A stretch of DNA of 64,000 nucleotides from Hyphomicrobium zavarzinii ATCC 27496 (GCF_000383415.1 NZ_KB911260.1:92399-156398), one strand, 5' to 3'; positions 53,830 to 62,865 are shown, counted from the stretch's first letter. Translations and numbers: made by a program. Notes: generated by a model not told the origin, from the sequence alone.

Positions 53830-54135
53830 ATGCTCGCAGCAGAAGCCCGCGTCAGCTCGGAGAAGGCCAGCCGCTATCTGGTGCAGCTCTGTAAGCACTT
53901 TGCTCACAAGACGACGGCCGAATACGACGCGGATCAGGGCCGCGTCGATTTCCAGCCGGGCGCCTGCCTTTTCAGAGCTACCGAGGCCCAACTCCTCCTC
54001 ATGTGCGAAGCGGAGACCGCCGAAGATCTTGAGCGCATCAAGCTCGTGGTCGCTGACCACCTTGTCCGGTTTGCGCGGGGCGAAGACCTCCGCGTGGAGT
54101 GGGCGGATCGACCGACAACGTCCGGCGACGGTTGA
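53830..54135 (+). CDS. DUF2218 protein
   Basis: 101 residues, cytoplasmic. DUF2218 is visible as VSSEKASRYLVQLCKHFAHKTTAEYDADQGRVDFQPG and FRATEAQLLLMCEAETAEDLERIKLVVADHLVRFARGEDLRVEW. Members are small proteins found often beside TonB-linked haem or siderophore genes; function unknown. The ATG at 53830 has GGAAG upstream. It is divergent from the RpiR gene and probably shares the operator region. Confidence 0.85.
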   Translation: MLAAEARVSSEKASRYLVQLCKHFAHKTTAEYDADQGRVDFQPGACLFRATEAQLLLMCEAETAEDLERIKLVVADHLVRFARGEDLRVEWADRPTTSGDG

Positions 54136-54304
54136 GATTTGTTTAAAAAGTCTCAACGGCAACAGATAATTAAGCATAAGCGCTAAGCAGAATTTCACGC
54201 GTCCGCGGCATTTTGAGCTGCTTTGTATGGAACGCCACCGGACATGGTCCGGGTGACGAAAGGGCGTTCCTGTCGAAACTGGTTCATTGCGATCGGCCGA
54301 GCCC

Positions 54305-55915
54305 ATGACACGGACCCTGCGCCTTCCCACGATCCCCAAAGAGCTGGTTGGGCTTACGGCTCAGATCGCTCTGACCATCTTCGTGGTCGAGCTCTTTCTC
54401 CTGATGGCGATGCGGACGCAGCAGGGCGCACCGGCCAGCGTGATCGATCATCTCTGGGACGCGGCTTTCGTAACGGTCGTCAGTGCGCCTCTCATGTATT
54501 TCTGGATCGTCCGGCCGTTCGTCAACGCGGCGCTCGCGGCCAATGCCGAGCTGCAAAAGGTGGCGAGGACGCTTGACGATGCGCTGCAAGCCAAGAGCGT
54601 CCAGGCGGAAGCTCACGCTTCGGCGCTCGCGCGGCTCAAGCTGCAGCGGGTGATCCTCGATCGCCTCGCCATTCTCTCCGAGACGGACGTGCGCGGCACC
54701 ATCACCGAGGTCAACGACAACTTCTGCAAGATCAGCGGCTATTCGCGTGACGAGTTGATCGGGCGCACGCATTCGCTCGTCAATTCGGGCCTCCATCCCA
54801 AGTCCTTCTGGACCGAGATGTTCGCGACGATGGCCAGGGGCGAGGTGTGGCAGGGCGATGTTCGCAACCGCGCGAAGGACGGCAGCTATTACTGGGTCCA
54901 TTGCATCAACTCCGCCGTGCGGAATGCGGATGGCAAGCTCAAGGGCTACATGAGCCTTCGCATGGACATCACCGAGATCAAGACGATCCAAGCCAAGCTG
55001 CACGATCAGAACGTGAAGCTCGATGCCGCCCTCAAGCACATGTCGCAGGGGCTTGTCATGTTCGATGACGAGCAGTGTCTGGTCATGTGCAACGAGCAAT
55101 ACGCGAAGATGTACGGTCTGCCGGCGCAACTCTGCGTGCCCGGAACCCCGCTCGCCGATGTGATCAACAACCACGTCATCACCGATATCTACCGGGACGG
55201 GATGCCGGCCGATTATCTGCCCGAGCGTGTCGCGGGCATCGCGCATCTCAAGGAAAGCGTTCATGCGCTTTCGAATGGCAACTCGATCGCGGTGGTGCGC
55301 AGCCCGATGCCGGAGGGCGGCTGGGTTTCGACGCACGAGGACATCACGCATCGCTTGCGTCTCGAGGACCGGATTACCCATCTCGCGCTGCATGACGGCC
55401 TGACCGACCTTCCCAACCGCACGCTTCTTCGTGATCGTCTCGATCACGCGCTGGCGAAGCTCGCGCCCGGCGACAGTGTTTCCGTGCTCTATCTCGATCT
55501 CGACCGCTTCAAGCAGGTGAACGATACGTTGGGGCATGCCGTGGGCGACGCGTTGCTCAAGGCCGTTGCCGAGCGGATCCGGGCTTGCATCCGGAAGACC
55601 GATACGGTTGCGCGTATCGGCGGCGACGAGTTCATCGTCGTGCAGGTTTCGGCGGATGCGATCAAGGATGCTGCCGTACTTTCGGAGCGCTTCATCGACG
55701 AGCTTTCGGCGCCTTATGAGGTCAAGGGCAATACGGTGAGCATCGGCGTTTCGATCGGCATCGCAATCGCGCCTCGCGACGGGGCGAACCAGGAGCAGTT
55801 GCTCCACAACGCCGACCTTGCGCTTTATCGCTCGAAGGCGTCGGGCCGGGGCACCTATCATTTCTATGAGCCGGATATGGCCGATCGGGCGTCCGAGCAG
55901 GCGAGCGCGGCCTGA
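54305..55915 (+). CDS. Diguanylate cyclase with membrane anchor and PAS domains
   Basis: 536 residues. Two N-terminal membrane helices (about 17-75), a coiled stretch, a PAS/PAC domain (about 120-230, GYSRDELIGRTHSLVNSGLHPKSFW), a second PAS-like domain (about 245-345, LKHMSQGLVMFDDEQCLVMCN) and a GGDEF domain (about 365-530). The active site GGDEF is intact (G439) and an RxxD inhibitory site (RKTD) sits five residues upstream. It makes c-di-GMP from GTP. The ATG at 54305 has no strong Shine-Dalgarno. Confidence 0.92.
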   Translation: MTRTLRLPTIPKELVGLTAQIALTIFVVELFLLMAMRTQQGAPASVIDHLWDAAFVTVVSAPLMYFWIVRPFVNAALAANAELQKVARTLDDALQAKSVQAEAHASALARLKLQRVILDRLAILSETDVRGTITEVNDNFCKISGYSRDELIGRTHSLVNSGLHPKSFWTEMFATMARGEVWQGDVRNRAKDGSYYWVHCINSAVRNADGKLKGYMSLRMDITEIKTIQAKLHDQNVKLDAALKHMSQGLVMFDDEQCLVMCNEQYAKMYGLPAQLCVPGTPLADVINNHVITDIYRDGMPADYLPERVAGIAHLKESVHALSNGNSIAVVRSPMPEGGWVSTHEDITHRLRLEDRITHLALHDGLTDLPNRTLLRDRLDHALAKLAPGDSVSVLYLDLDRFKQVNDTLGHAVGDALLKAVAERIRACIRKTDTVARIGGDEFIVVQVSADAIKDAAVLSERFIDELSAPYEVKGNTVSIGVSIGIAIAPRDGANQEQLLHNADLALYRSKASGRGTYHFYEPDMADRASEQASAA

Positions 55916-56170
55916 TCCGGCGCTTTCGGCCGGCGAGCCTGATAACGGCTTGCGTCGCCACAGGGCCCGGTGCGTTGCGCCGCGGGAACCAATCGTGAGC
56001 GAGGTGCCGCGAAACCTGCGTTCGCGATCTCCAACGCGTCGCCTCCCGTGACATTTCCCGAGCTTGACGTTAAGAGGCGCAGTCCTGACGGGGCTGTTCG
56101 GGCCTGGGCGTGCGCTTTGCCGTCCGGCCGGTTCCGATGAAGGCTGATCGGGTGGAGGCCCCGCTTACTC

Positions 56171-57694
56171 ATGTCACAAGACGCCGCGTTCAACGCTGCG
56201 AAGGCGACGCGCCGCGAGTGGATCGGGCTTGCGGTGCTTGCGCTCCCTTGCGTGCTCTACTCGATGGATCTCACGGTCCTACATCTCGCCGTACCGCAGA
56301 TCACCGCTGCGTTGAAGCCGAGCTCGGCGGCCTTGCTCTGGATCGTCGATATCTACGGCTTCATGGTCGCGGGCACGCTGATCATCATGGGCACGCTGGG
56401 TGATCGCATCGGCCGGCGGCTGTTGCTGCTGATCGGAGCGGCGGCTTTCGGCGTCACCTCGCTGCTGGCTGCCTTTTCCACGAGCGCCGAGATGCTGATC
56501 GGGGCGCGGGCGCTGCAGGGGCTTTCCGCCGCCACGCTCGCCCCTTCGACACTCTCCTTGATCCGCAACATGTTCCATGACGACGACGAGCGGGCATTCG
56601 CGATCGGCGTGTGGGTCGCGAGCTTTTCGGCGGGCGCTGCCGTGGGGCCGCTCATCGGTGGCGTATTGCTCAGCCATTTCTGGTGGGGCTCGGTGTTCGT
56701 GATCAACGTGCCGATCATGCTGCTGCTGCTCGCGCTGGGGCCGTTTCTGCTGCCGGAGTTCCGCGATCCCAACGCCGGGCGCATGGATCTCATGAGTGCG
56801 GCGCAATCCCTCGTGTCCGTGCTTTCCATCATCTACGGCATCAAGCGCATCGCCGAGGACGGCTGGGCCTTGGGGCCGGCCGCGGCGATCGGCGTGGGGC
56901 TCGTCATCGGTCTCTTTTTCTTCCGCCGCCAGACGCAGCTCGCCGATCCTCTGATCGACGTGGGTCTGTTCCGGGCGCGCGGTTTCAGCGCCGCGCTTGC
57001 GACGAACATCATTGCGCTGTTCGTCGTTTTCGGCACCTTCCTGTTTATCGCGCAGTATCTTCAACTCGTGCTCGGCATGGGGCCTCTCGAAGCGGGTATC
57101 TGGACGGCGCCCTCTGGGATCGTGTTTGCGCTCGGCTCGATGGCCGCGCCGTTTCTCGTGCGTGCGTTCCGGCCCGGCACGGTGATCGCGTGGGGCTTTC
57201 TGCTGTCGTCGCTCGGCTTCGCTTTGCTGACGCAGCTCAGCGCGGCACACAGCCCGTGGCTGCTGTTTGCAGGCATGATGATCTTCTGTCTGGGGCTTGC
57301 GCCGATCGGAGCGATCACGACCGATCTCGTCATGGCCGAAGCACCTCCCGAGCGAGCCGGAGCTGCGTCCGCAATTTCCGAGACGAGCTTCGAGTTCGGC
57401 GGCGCTCTCGGCATCGCGGTGCTCGGCAGCATCGTGACGGCGCTCTACCGCAGCGCGATGGGCGGAGCCGTGCTGGGCGACATGTCTCCGCACTCCGTCG
57501 AGGTGGCGCGCGACACCCTCGGGGGCGCGGTCTCTGTCGCTCATCAGCTCGGGGGAGACGGCGGCGAACGGCTGTTGGCGACGGCGCGCGAGGCGTTCGT
57601 CTATGCGTTCGAGGTGACGTCGGCAGTTTCCGCCGTGGGGGCGATCGTGGCAGCCGTGATCGCGGCGCTGCTCCTCAAAAGAGTTGAGCGGTGA
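56171..57694 (+). CDS. MFS multidrug transporter, DHA2 (14 TM) type
   Basis: 507 residues with about 14 hydrophobic helices. DHA2 motifs are VLYSMDLTVLHLAVPQITAAL (TM1), LGDRIGRRLLLLIGA (loop 2-3), SFSAGAAVGPLIGGVLL (motif C) and a loop region of acidic charge. The closest group is QacA/SmvA, proton-coupled exporters of cationic compounds. The ATG at 56171 follows GGAGGCCCC. A 13-bp inverted repeat begins inside its stop codon. Confidence 0.9.
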   Translation: MSQDAAFNAAKATRREWIGLAVLALPCVLYSMDLTVLHLAVPQITAALKPSSAALLWIVDIYGFMVAGTLIIMGTLGDRIGRRLLLLIGAAAFGVTSLLAAFSTSAEMLIGARALQGLSAATLAPSTLSLIRNMFHDDDERAFAIGVWVASFSAGAAVGPLIGGVLLSHFWWGSVFVINVPIMLLLLALGPFLLPEFRDPNAGRMDLMSAAQSLVSVLSIIYGIKRIAEDGWALGPAAAIGVGLVIGLFFFRRQTQLADPLIDVGLFRARGFSAALATNIIALFVVFGTFLFIAQYLQLVLGMGPLEAGIWTAPSGIVFALGSMAAPFLVRAFRPGTVIAWGFLLSSLGFALLTQLSAAHSPWLLFAGMMIFCLGLAPIGAITTDLVMAEAPPERAGAASAISETSFEFGGALGIAVLGSIVTALYRSAMGGAVLGDMSPHSVEVARDTLGGAVSVAHQLGGDGGERLLATAREAFVYAFEVTSAVSAVGAIVAAVIAALLLKRVER

Positions 57695-57726
57695 CGATGC
57701 ATGGGAGGCGCCCTGCATCGTCACCG
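57689..57726. repeat. Perfect 13-bp inverted repeat at the MFS stop codon
   Basis: CGGTGACGATGCA (57689-57701) and TGCATCGTCACCG (57714-57726) are exact reverse complements around a 12-base loop. It contains the MFS stop (57692-57694). No T tract follows, so it may be an atypical terminator or an mRNA-stabilising hairpin. Confidence 0.7.
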
Positions 57727-57781
57727 CGCTTTCGTCGGCAGGATCTAACGTGCTTCTCGTTGGGGACGAATGGAAAGCACG

Positions 57782-58546
57782 CTAGTCGCGGCAAGGGACC
57801 GAGATGACGCGGCCGACGTAGGGGATCTTGTATTTGCAGGTGCGCTTCGGCTCGGCGTCGAAGCTTTCATCCTGTGACGAAGCGGGCGTGGCGACCGTCT
57901 TTGCCGGTGCGGCCTCCTTCGTCGCGGCTGGTGCCGGCTCGGTTGCAGCGGGTACGGCTGCCGGGGTGACTTCCGCGACCCGTTTCTTCGGTGCACCCAT
58001 CAGTGCAAGCGATGCGCTCGATGCGCCGAGCGAGCGGGTTGACGGGGGCTCGCGCGCGGGCTCTTGCGCAACGGGGGTGGCGTCCCGCGAGGCGGCGGAA
58101 TCGGCTTTCGCTTCGACGACCTGTTTCGGGGCTGCCGCCGTCGTCTCGCCGCAGCGTGTGATGGTGTCCGGCGCGCGGTTCCAGGTGAAGGTCTTGCTGA
58201 AGAACGATCCGGCGTTGCCGACCACACGGAGCGTGCTCTCTCCGGTGCGGGCGAGCTCGACGCTGTATTTCTTGCCGCGATCGGGGCTGTAGATCCAGCC
58301 GCCGCCGTCCGGCGTGACGTTGCCGAGGATCTGCATTCCGCAGCGCTTGGCGTTTTTCTCGTCCTTGATGTGGACGACATAGCCGCACAATCCAGCGCCC
58401 GTGGCGCAGGGCGCGATCTCGACCGCGCCGCGCCCGTTGTGATCGAACCAGATGCCGGTGGGGTCGGAAGCAGCTTGCGCGGAAGCCGACCAAAGCATCG
58501 CTGCCGCCGCAGCGGCGAGCCTCAGGGTACGGGTGTTCATCTGCAT
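57782..58546 (-). CDS. DUF2147 exported protein
   Basis: 254 residues. Signal peptide (about 1-26), DUF2147 domain (about 28-140: PTGIWFDHNGRGAVEIAPCATGAGLCGYVVHI, CGMQILGNV, GWIYSPDRGKKYSVELARTGESTLRVVGNAG), then an Ala/Pro-rich tail ending in a short beta-like segment with Cys (TCKYKIPYVGRVISVPC). Function unknown. The ATG at 58546 follows AGGAGGAAGG. Confidence 0.88.
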   Translation of the reverse strand: MQMNTRTLRLAAAAAAMLWSASAQAASDPTGIWFDHNGRGAVEIAPCATGAGLCGYVVHIKDEKNAKRCGMQILGNVTPDGGGWIYSPDRGKKYSVELARTGESTLRVVGNAGSFFSKTFTWNRAPDTITRCGETTAAAPKQVVEAKADSAASRDATPVAQEPAREPPSTRSLGASSASLALMGAPKKRVAEVTPAAVPAATEPAPAATKEAAPAKTVATPASSQDESFDAEPKRTCKYKIPYVGRVISVPCRD

Positions 58547-58761
58547 GACGCGCCTTCCTCCTCGGGGGTGTCCATGGCCGGGAGTTTGGCGGTGGCCCAG
58601 GCGGGGGGCTATTCCCTGGGGAACAGGTGACGGTCTTTGCTGATTGGTGAGGCGTAAACCTTGGGTTTGCCTTGCGGGCAGCTTGTCTCCAGGATGCGCG
58701 ATCCCGCGTGGAGGCCCGCCGGAATCTGGGCTAGACTGGCCCCGAAATCGGAGATGCGATC

Positions 58762-59022
58762 ATGAAACGCCTGATCTTGCCCGTTCTCGGAATTGGAGCG
58801 CTCGTCGCGCTCATGCCGGCAGCGGTTCGCGCGGATTCCTATTGGGAGGTGGAGCACGCCCGTGCCAATGCGCGGGCTGGCGGCCCCGTGAGCGAGCGTG
58901 ACGCCGAGTTGCTCGAACGCTATGGCTGCCTGAGCGGAACGCGCAGCGCGTTCTGTCAGAAGCTCTCGGGCGAACCCAGCAAGAAGGCGCGCTACCGTGC
59001 GGAGCGTCGCGCTCGCCGCTAG
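58762..59022 (+). CDS. Small exported basic protein
   Basis: 86 residues. Signal peptide (about 1-24, VRA-DS) followed by a helical, Arg/Lys-rich mature part with two Cys (YGCLSG, FCQKL). Ends in RYRAERRARR. No family recognised. The ATG has GGAGATG upstream. A strong terminator follows. Confidence 0.7.
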   Translation: MKRLILPVLGIGALVALMPAAVRADSYWEVEHARANARAGGPVSERDAELLERYGCLSGTRSAFCQKLSGEPSKKARYRAERRARR

Positions 59023-59047
59023 CACGCGTTTGCGCCTCTATGGAAGC

Positions 59048-59091
59048 GAACGGCGCTCCTGGCCTTTGCGGTCCGGAGCGCCGTTCCTTTT
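59048..59091 (+). terminator. Rho-independent terminator
   Basis: GAACGGCGCTCC (59048-59059) and GGAGCGCCGTTC (59075-59086) form a perfect 12-bp stem, followed by a T run (CCTTTT). Between convergent genes ending at 59022 and 59110. Confidence 0.8.
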
Positions 59092-59109
59092 ATGTGCGTC
59101 TGCCGCGGG

Positions 59110-59574
59110 CTATTTGACGTCCAAGAGCTCGACGTCGAAGATCAGCGTGGCGCCGGGCGGGATGACGCCACCCGCGCCTCTCATGCCGTATCCAAGCTCC
59201 GAGGGAATGACGAGGGTGCGCTTGCCGCCGACCTTCATGGAGGCGACGCCGAGATCCCATCCCTTGATGACCTGCCCCATGCCGATCTTGAACGGGAACG
59301 GCTCGCCGCGGTCTACGGAGCTGTCGAACTTCGTGCCCTTCTTGCCGTCCTCCAGGAGCCAGCCCGTGTAGTGCATGATGCAGGTCTGCCCCTTCTGGGG
59401 CGAGGCTCCGGTGCCGATCACCGTATCGGTGATCTGCAAACCGCTTTCCGTTGTCACAGTCTCTCCTACCTGTTGGGCCGTCGCGGCGGCGGGGGCGACG
59501 AGGATCGCCGTGGCGCCAAATGCGAGGGCGGTTGCCGCTGCCGCGAGGGTATTGGCGGGCCTTGCTGTTTTCAT
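59110..59574 (-). CDS. FKBP-type peptidyl-prolyl isomerase, exported
   Basis: 154 residues. Signal peptide (about 1-34, ATA-QQ), then an FKBP domain: [83 protein letters not shown] and [19 protein letters not shown]. It should speed folding of exported proteins. The ATG at 59574 follows AGGAAAAAAG; upstream frame to 59634 is unlikely. Confidence 0.93.
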   Translation of the reverse strand: MKTARPANTLAAAATALAFGATAILVAPAAATAQQVGETVTTESGLQITDTVIGTGASPQKGQTCIMHYTGWLLEDGKKGTKFDSSVDRGEPFPFKIGMGQVIKGWDLGVASMKVGGKRTLVIPSELGYGMRGAGGVIPPGATLIFDVELLDVK

Positions 59575-59661
59575 CTTTTTTCCTGCTCCCTGGGTTCGAT
59601 GTCTCGAATGCCGGGGCCGTATGTAGCCTAACACTATGGCGAGAGGCAGAGGAACATTGCC

Positions 59662-60234
59662 TCAGTGCGCCGCGCCGGCCTTGGCGGGCTTCGCCCCGTT
59701 GGCGGCGTGGCTCAAATGATCCACGTAGGCGATGCCGATGGCCGACAGGATGAACGTGACGTGGATGATGGTCTGCCACATGACGCCCGCCTCCGTGAAC
59801 TTGGCGCTCTCCATGCCGAGATTTCCGGCCTCGATGAAGGTCTTCAGGAGATGGATCGAGGAGATGCCGATGATGGCCATGGCGAGCTTGATCTTGAGCA
59901 CGCTGGCGTTGACGTGATCGAGCCATTCGGGCTGGTCGGGATGGCCTTGAAGCCTCAAGCGGGACACGAAGGTCTCATATCCGCCGACGATCACCATCAC
60001 GAGCAGGTTGGAGATCATCACCACATCGATGAGGCCCAGCACGATCAGCATGATCTGCTGCTCGCCGAAGGAGCCCGCATGAAAGAGGAGGTGGATGAGC
60101 TCTTTCATGAACAGGAAGACGTAGACGCACTGCGCGATGATGAGGCCAAGATAGAGCGGCACCTGTAGCCAGCGCGATCCGAAGATGAGCGACGCGAGCG
60201 CGCGAAGCGGGGAAAAGGCGGGCTGTGCGGACAT
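59662..60234 (-). CDS. yqhA: UPF0114 / YqhA-type inner-membrane protein
   Basis: 190 residues with three to four hydrophobic helices. It matches UPF0114 (TIGR00645): GSRWLQVPLYLGLIIAQCVYVFLF, IMLIVLGLIDVVMISNLLVMVIVGGYETFVSR and KLAMAIIGISSIHLLKTFI. Function unknown. The ATG at 60234 has CAGAGG-like weak site. The FKBP gene follows 88 bases later on the same strand. Confidence 0.88.
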   Translation of the reverse strand: MSAQPAFSPLRALASLIFGSRWLQVPLYLGLIIAQCVYVFLFMKELIHLLFHAGSFGEQQIMLIVLGLIDVVMISNLLVMVIVGGYETFVSRLRLQGHPDQPEWLDHVNASVLKIKLAMAIIGISSIHLLKTFIEAGNLGMESAKFTEAGVMWQTIIHVTFILSAIGIAYVDHLSHAANGAKPAKAGAAH

Positions 60235-60493
60235 GGTGCGTACCTCTGCGGGTGAGCTTGCTCTGCGAAGACGCTGTGTCTTCCTCGTGAAAACGAGGGG
60301 CGCTCGATAGCATCCGCGATTGCAATTCTAAATGCGGCATGCAGGAAGCCGCGCACGCACGTAGTTCTCCTGAAGGGGTGCATTTTGGCGTTATTTTACG
60401 GGGTTTGAATGGGTTCAATGGCGAAGCCGCGACGCTGGCGCGCCGCGGCCTCATCCGCCATCGAGGGGAGATCGCCGGATCTGTGGCTGTCCG

Positions 60494-60784
60494 TCAGCTC
60501 TTGTGCACGTCCGGAATCGGCTTGTGTGCCCTGAGCGCGGTCTTGCAGGCCGAACGGAATTTCACGCGGTCCTTGCCATGCAAGCCTTTGGCGTCTGCCT
60601 CCTGCGAGCACTGGATCGACTCCGGGCTTCTCGCCTTCGCCGTCTTCGTAGCCGGCGCCGATTTGTTGGTTGCGGCGGGTGCGTTCGACTGCGCGTTCGA
60701 ACCGTAGTTCGCCGCCATCGCTCCGCTGCTCGCGATCAACATGGCCGAGGCGGCAAGCGCCGGAAGATATTTCAAAGCCTTCAT
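60494..60784 (-). CDS. PsiF-repeat small exported protein
   Basis: 96 residues. Signal peptide (about 1-24, AMA-AN), an Asn/Ala/Thr/Lys linker, and one PsiF-type repeat: SPESIQCSQEADAKGLHGKDRVKFRSACK, which keeps the Cys pair and the KGL core. PsiF genes in E. coli are phosphate-starvation induced; no Pho box was identified here. The ATG at 60784 was used; the ATG at 60793 directly after AAGGAAGGA is equally possible. Confidence 0.8.
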   Translation of the reverse strand: MKALKYLPALAASAMLIASSGAMAANYGSNAQSNAPAATNKSAPATKTAKARSPESIQCSQEADAKGLHGKDRVKFRSACKTALRAHKPIPDVHKS

Positions 60785-60793
60785 CGGGGTCAT

Positions 60794-61214
60794 TCCTTCC
60801 TTGAAACCTACATTTCGAAAACGGGCTGGGACGTGCCGCCCGGCCCGCTTTCGGGATGGGGCCGGACGGCCTTCTTGCGGGGGAGGCTACTGCCTTCGCC
60901 CACTCCTAGTGATGGGGGTGAGCCCGGGGCTTCGCCAGCGGTGCGGCGTATACAAATCGGTAAAGCGCTTGGGGCGTCGCGGGGAGCAGGGACTGGTGGG
61001 GGCGGGCGGGATTAAGCCTGTTCGCGCCCGCGAAAACCCGGCGCTCCCGCGATTTTCGGCCGGTCGCGGCTTCATGTCCGATGTTCACATTTGAATCCGG
61101 CCGCGCTCTCGGTTTTTATGGGGCGGGTGAGTCCTGCCCGGGCCGGCCAGGCCCGGACGACGATGATCTAAGATGAGCAAGAGCCGCGAAGGCGCGAGAA
61201 CGGAGTTTGAAGTT
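60794..61214. other. Intergenic region, nothing recognised
   Basis: 421 bases between the psiF-like gene and the small cytoplasmic gene. It is GC-rich, with several short GC hairpins but no gene with a ribosome site, no terminator and no clear promoter. Confidence 0.5.
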
Positions 61215-61502
61215 ATGGCGGACACGACGGATACGACCGAGGCGATCAATCAGCTCAAGCGCGAGAACGCGGAGCTTTCCGGTCTGGCTCTCGCCACGGG
61301 CGTCATTCTCACTCAGCTTCTGCAGACCATCTGCAAGCGTGAGATGAATCCCCAGCAGTCGGCGGGCAAGATCATCGCCAACGCGCGCGATGCGGTGGAG
61401 GGCTTCACGGCGCAGTCCGGGGCCGATCCCGTGATGAAGGCGCGGGCGCTCGAGGCGGTGAAACAGTACGAGGATCAGATCCGCTCCGTGCTGGCCGTGT
61501 AA
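61215..61502 (+). CDS. Small cytoplasmic protein of unknown function
   Basis: 95 residues, hydrophilic and helical: INQLKRENAELSGLALATGVILTQLLQTICKREMNPQQSAGKII. The first helix could form a short coiled coil. No family recognised. The ATG at 61215 was preferred (GGAG upstream); the ATG at 61173 adds 14 residues. A terminator follows. Confidence 0.65.
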   Translation: MADTTDTTEAINQLKRENAELSGLALATGVILTQLLQTICKREMNPQQSAGKIIANARDAVEGFTAQSGADPVMKARALEAVKQYEDQIRSVLAV

Positions 61503-61540
61503 GGATCGCCTGATCCTAGGGCCTGATCTCAAGACATCTG

Positions 61541-61578
61541 AAAGCGCCGGGAGTTTTTCCGGCGCTTTCTCTTTTATC
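61541..61578 (+). terminator. Rho-independent terminator
   Basis: GAAAGCGCCGG and CCGGCGCTTTC form an 11-bp stem with a GAGTTTTT loop, followed by TCTTTTAT. Confidence 0.8.
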
Positions 61579-61639
61579 TGCGTGAGATTTCATGTGCCGC
61601 GCTGGGCTGCCTCGACCCGTGCAACTCGCGGACGCTCGC

Positions 61640-61870
61640 TCAGCAGCCGTGGCGCACCACGCAGCGGCGGAAGCGCCAGCCCCATCCCCAGCGAGCGCGG
61701 CATTCGCGATACCAGAAGCGGCAGGAGCGGCGAACCTGCACGGTTTCCACCATGCTGGGCTGCGACAGGGATTTTCCGAGGGCGGCGGCGTTGGGGGCGG
61801 CACTGGAGGACGGGATTCCGATACAAATCATCGCGCCGGCGGCGAAGGCCGCGGCAGTGAGCTTGTGCAT
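61640..61870 (-). CDS. Small exported Cys/Arg/Trp-rich protein
   Basis: 76 residues. Signal peptide (about 1-25, SSA-AP). The mature part ends in a dense basic segment with four Cys and several Trp (RSCRFWYRECRARWGWGW, CVVRHGC). The spacing suggests two disulfides and a compact domain. Resembles small rhizobial secreted peptides but unassigned. The ATG at 61870 has GAAGGAGAC upstream. Confidence 0.7.
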   Translation of the reverse strand: MHKLTAAAFAAGAMICIGIPSSSAAPNAAALGKSLSQPSMVETVQVRRSCRFWYRECRARWGWGWRFRRCVVRHGC

Positions 61871-62076
61871 GGAGTTGTCTCCTTCAAAATTCGACCCGGC
61901 TTCACTCAATGTATGGGTGCGGATTTTGTTCCGGAAGGCAGGCTGCGGGCAAAGGGGAGCGGGCTGCGTCCTTCACAGCGCGATTACCGTCTCGCGTGTG
62001 TTTCGAGATGCGAGCGGCCGCCGGTGCCCGATGTGCATGGCGGCCGCTGGTCAGGGTGTCTCGTTGTGGCTGAGGA

Positions 62077-62319
62077 TCAGAGATTCATGTGCGTGCAGAT
62101 CAGGACGCCGCCTATTTCCGTGCACAGGCGGACGCAGCCTTTGGTTTCAATCGCGGTGACGTGGAACTTGGCATCGATGGTGACGGCGTCGGCCGAGCTG
62201 GTTCCGATTTTCGTGACAGCTTCCGCCAGCGCGCGCTCGGCGATAGCGCGAGCTCAGGAATCATTGGTGTGAATGTTGGCCATGTGGTCTTTGATGTACT
62301 GCGCGTTCAGGCTTGCCAT
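62077..62319 (-). pseudogene. Small-protein gene interrupted by an in-frame UGA
   Basis: On the minus strand an ATG at 62319, nine bases after GGAGG, opens a frame of 80 codons ending at TGA 62077-62079. Codon 22 (62254-62256) is TGA, in frame, between MASLNAQYIKDHMANIHTNDS and ARAIAERALAEAVTKIG. The downstream 58 codons stay coding-like (IDAKFHVTAIETKGCVRLCTEIGG, three Cys) and have no own start. A nonsense mutation, a sequencing error, or programmed read-through are all possible. No family recognised. Confidence 0.6.
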
Positions 62320-62523
62320 GTACGGGTCCTCCACAAAGTTACGCAACTTAAGATTGCATTACTTTCATGCGAGTGGCAAGCACTACTCCGTTGTCTGTGC
62401 TTTTGCCTCCGGGGCCGCGGCTTCTCTTCGCGCCCATGATCCCGCTGGAACAGACGGCCTGATGCGGGCTCTCTAGCGTTCCGTGCGACGGCGGAATGCG
62501 CTGCGAGAGAGAAGGGTTTCCCC

Positions 62524-62865
62524 ATGATGCGCATCTTCGATTGGCTGTTCGTGAACCAGTTGTTCCGCACTACCGAGCGCGGCGATGCAGTGTTCTATCC
62601 CAACGGCGTCACGGGCCGCGGCTATCTCCTGCCGCCTTCGCGCGAGGCGGAGGTGCGCGGGGGCGTGCGGCGCCTGGTGCTGCTCGCGCTCGCGAGTGTC
62701 CTTGCCGTCGTGCTGATCGCGCCGCGCCTCATCGAGGGCTGGATGGGTGCTGCCATTCCCCTCGGCTGGTTCGTCGGCGGCGCGTTGGCCGTGCTCGTGA
62801 TCGAGACAGCGCTCATCATTCGCGCCCTGGCGCGGCTAACGGAGAGGCTTGAGCCTCTTCGCTGA
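62524..62865 (+). CDS. Small inner-membrane protein of unknown function
   Basis: 113 residues. Soluble start (FDWLFVNQLFRTTERGDAVFYPNG), then two hydrophobic helices (about 50-68 and 77-98). No family recognised. ATGs at 62524 and 62527 follow AGAAGGG. Two hairpins and a terminator follow at 62933-63005. Confidence 0.7.
   Translation: MMRIFDWLFVNQLFRTTERGDAVFYPNGVTGRGYLLPPSREAEVRGGVRRLVLLALASVLAVVLIAPRLIEGWMGAAIPLGWFVGGALAVLVIETALIIRALARLTERLEPLR

Noticed and set aside
54284..55861. Long open frame antisense to the GGDEF gene (525 codons)
   Set aside because: Antisense shadow; composition rich in His/Arg/Glu, no motif.
56279..57724. Long open frame antisense to the MFS gene (481 codons)
   Set aside because: Antisense shadow of a membrane protein; hydrophilic His/Arg/Glu-rich nonsense text.
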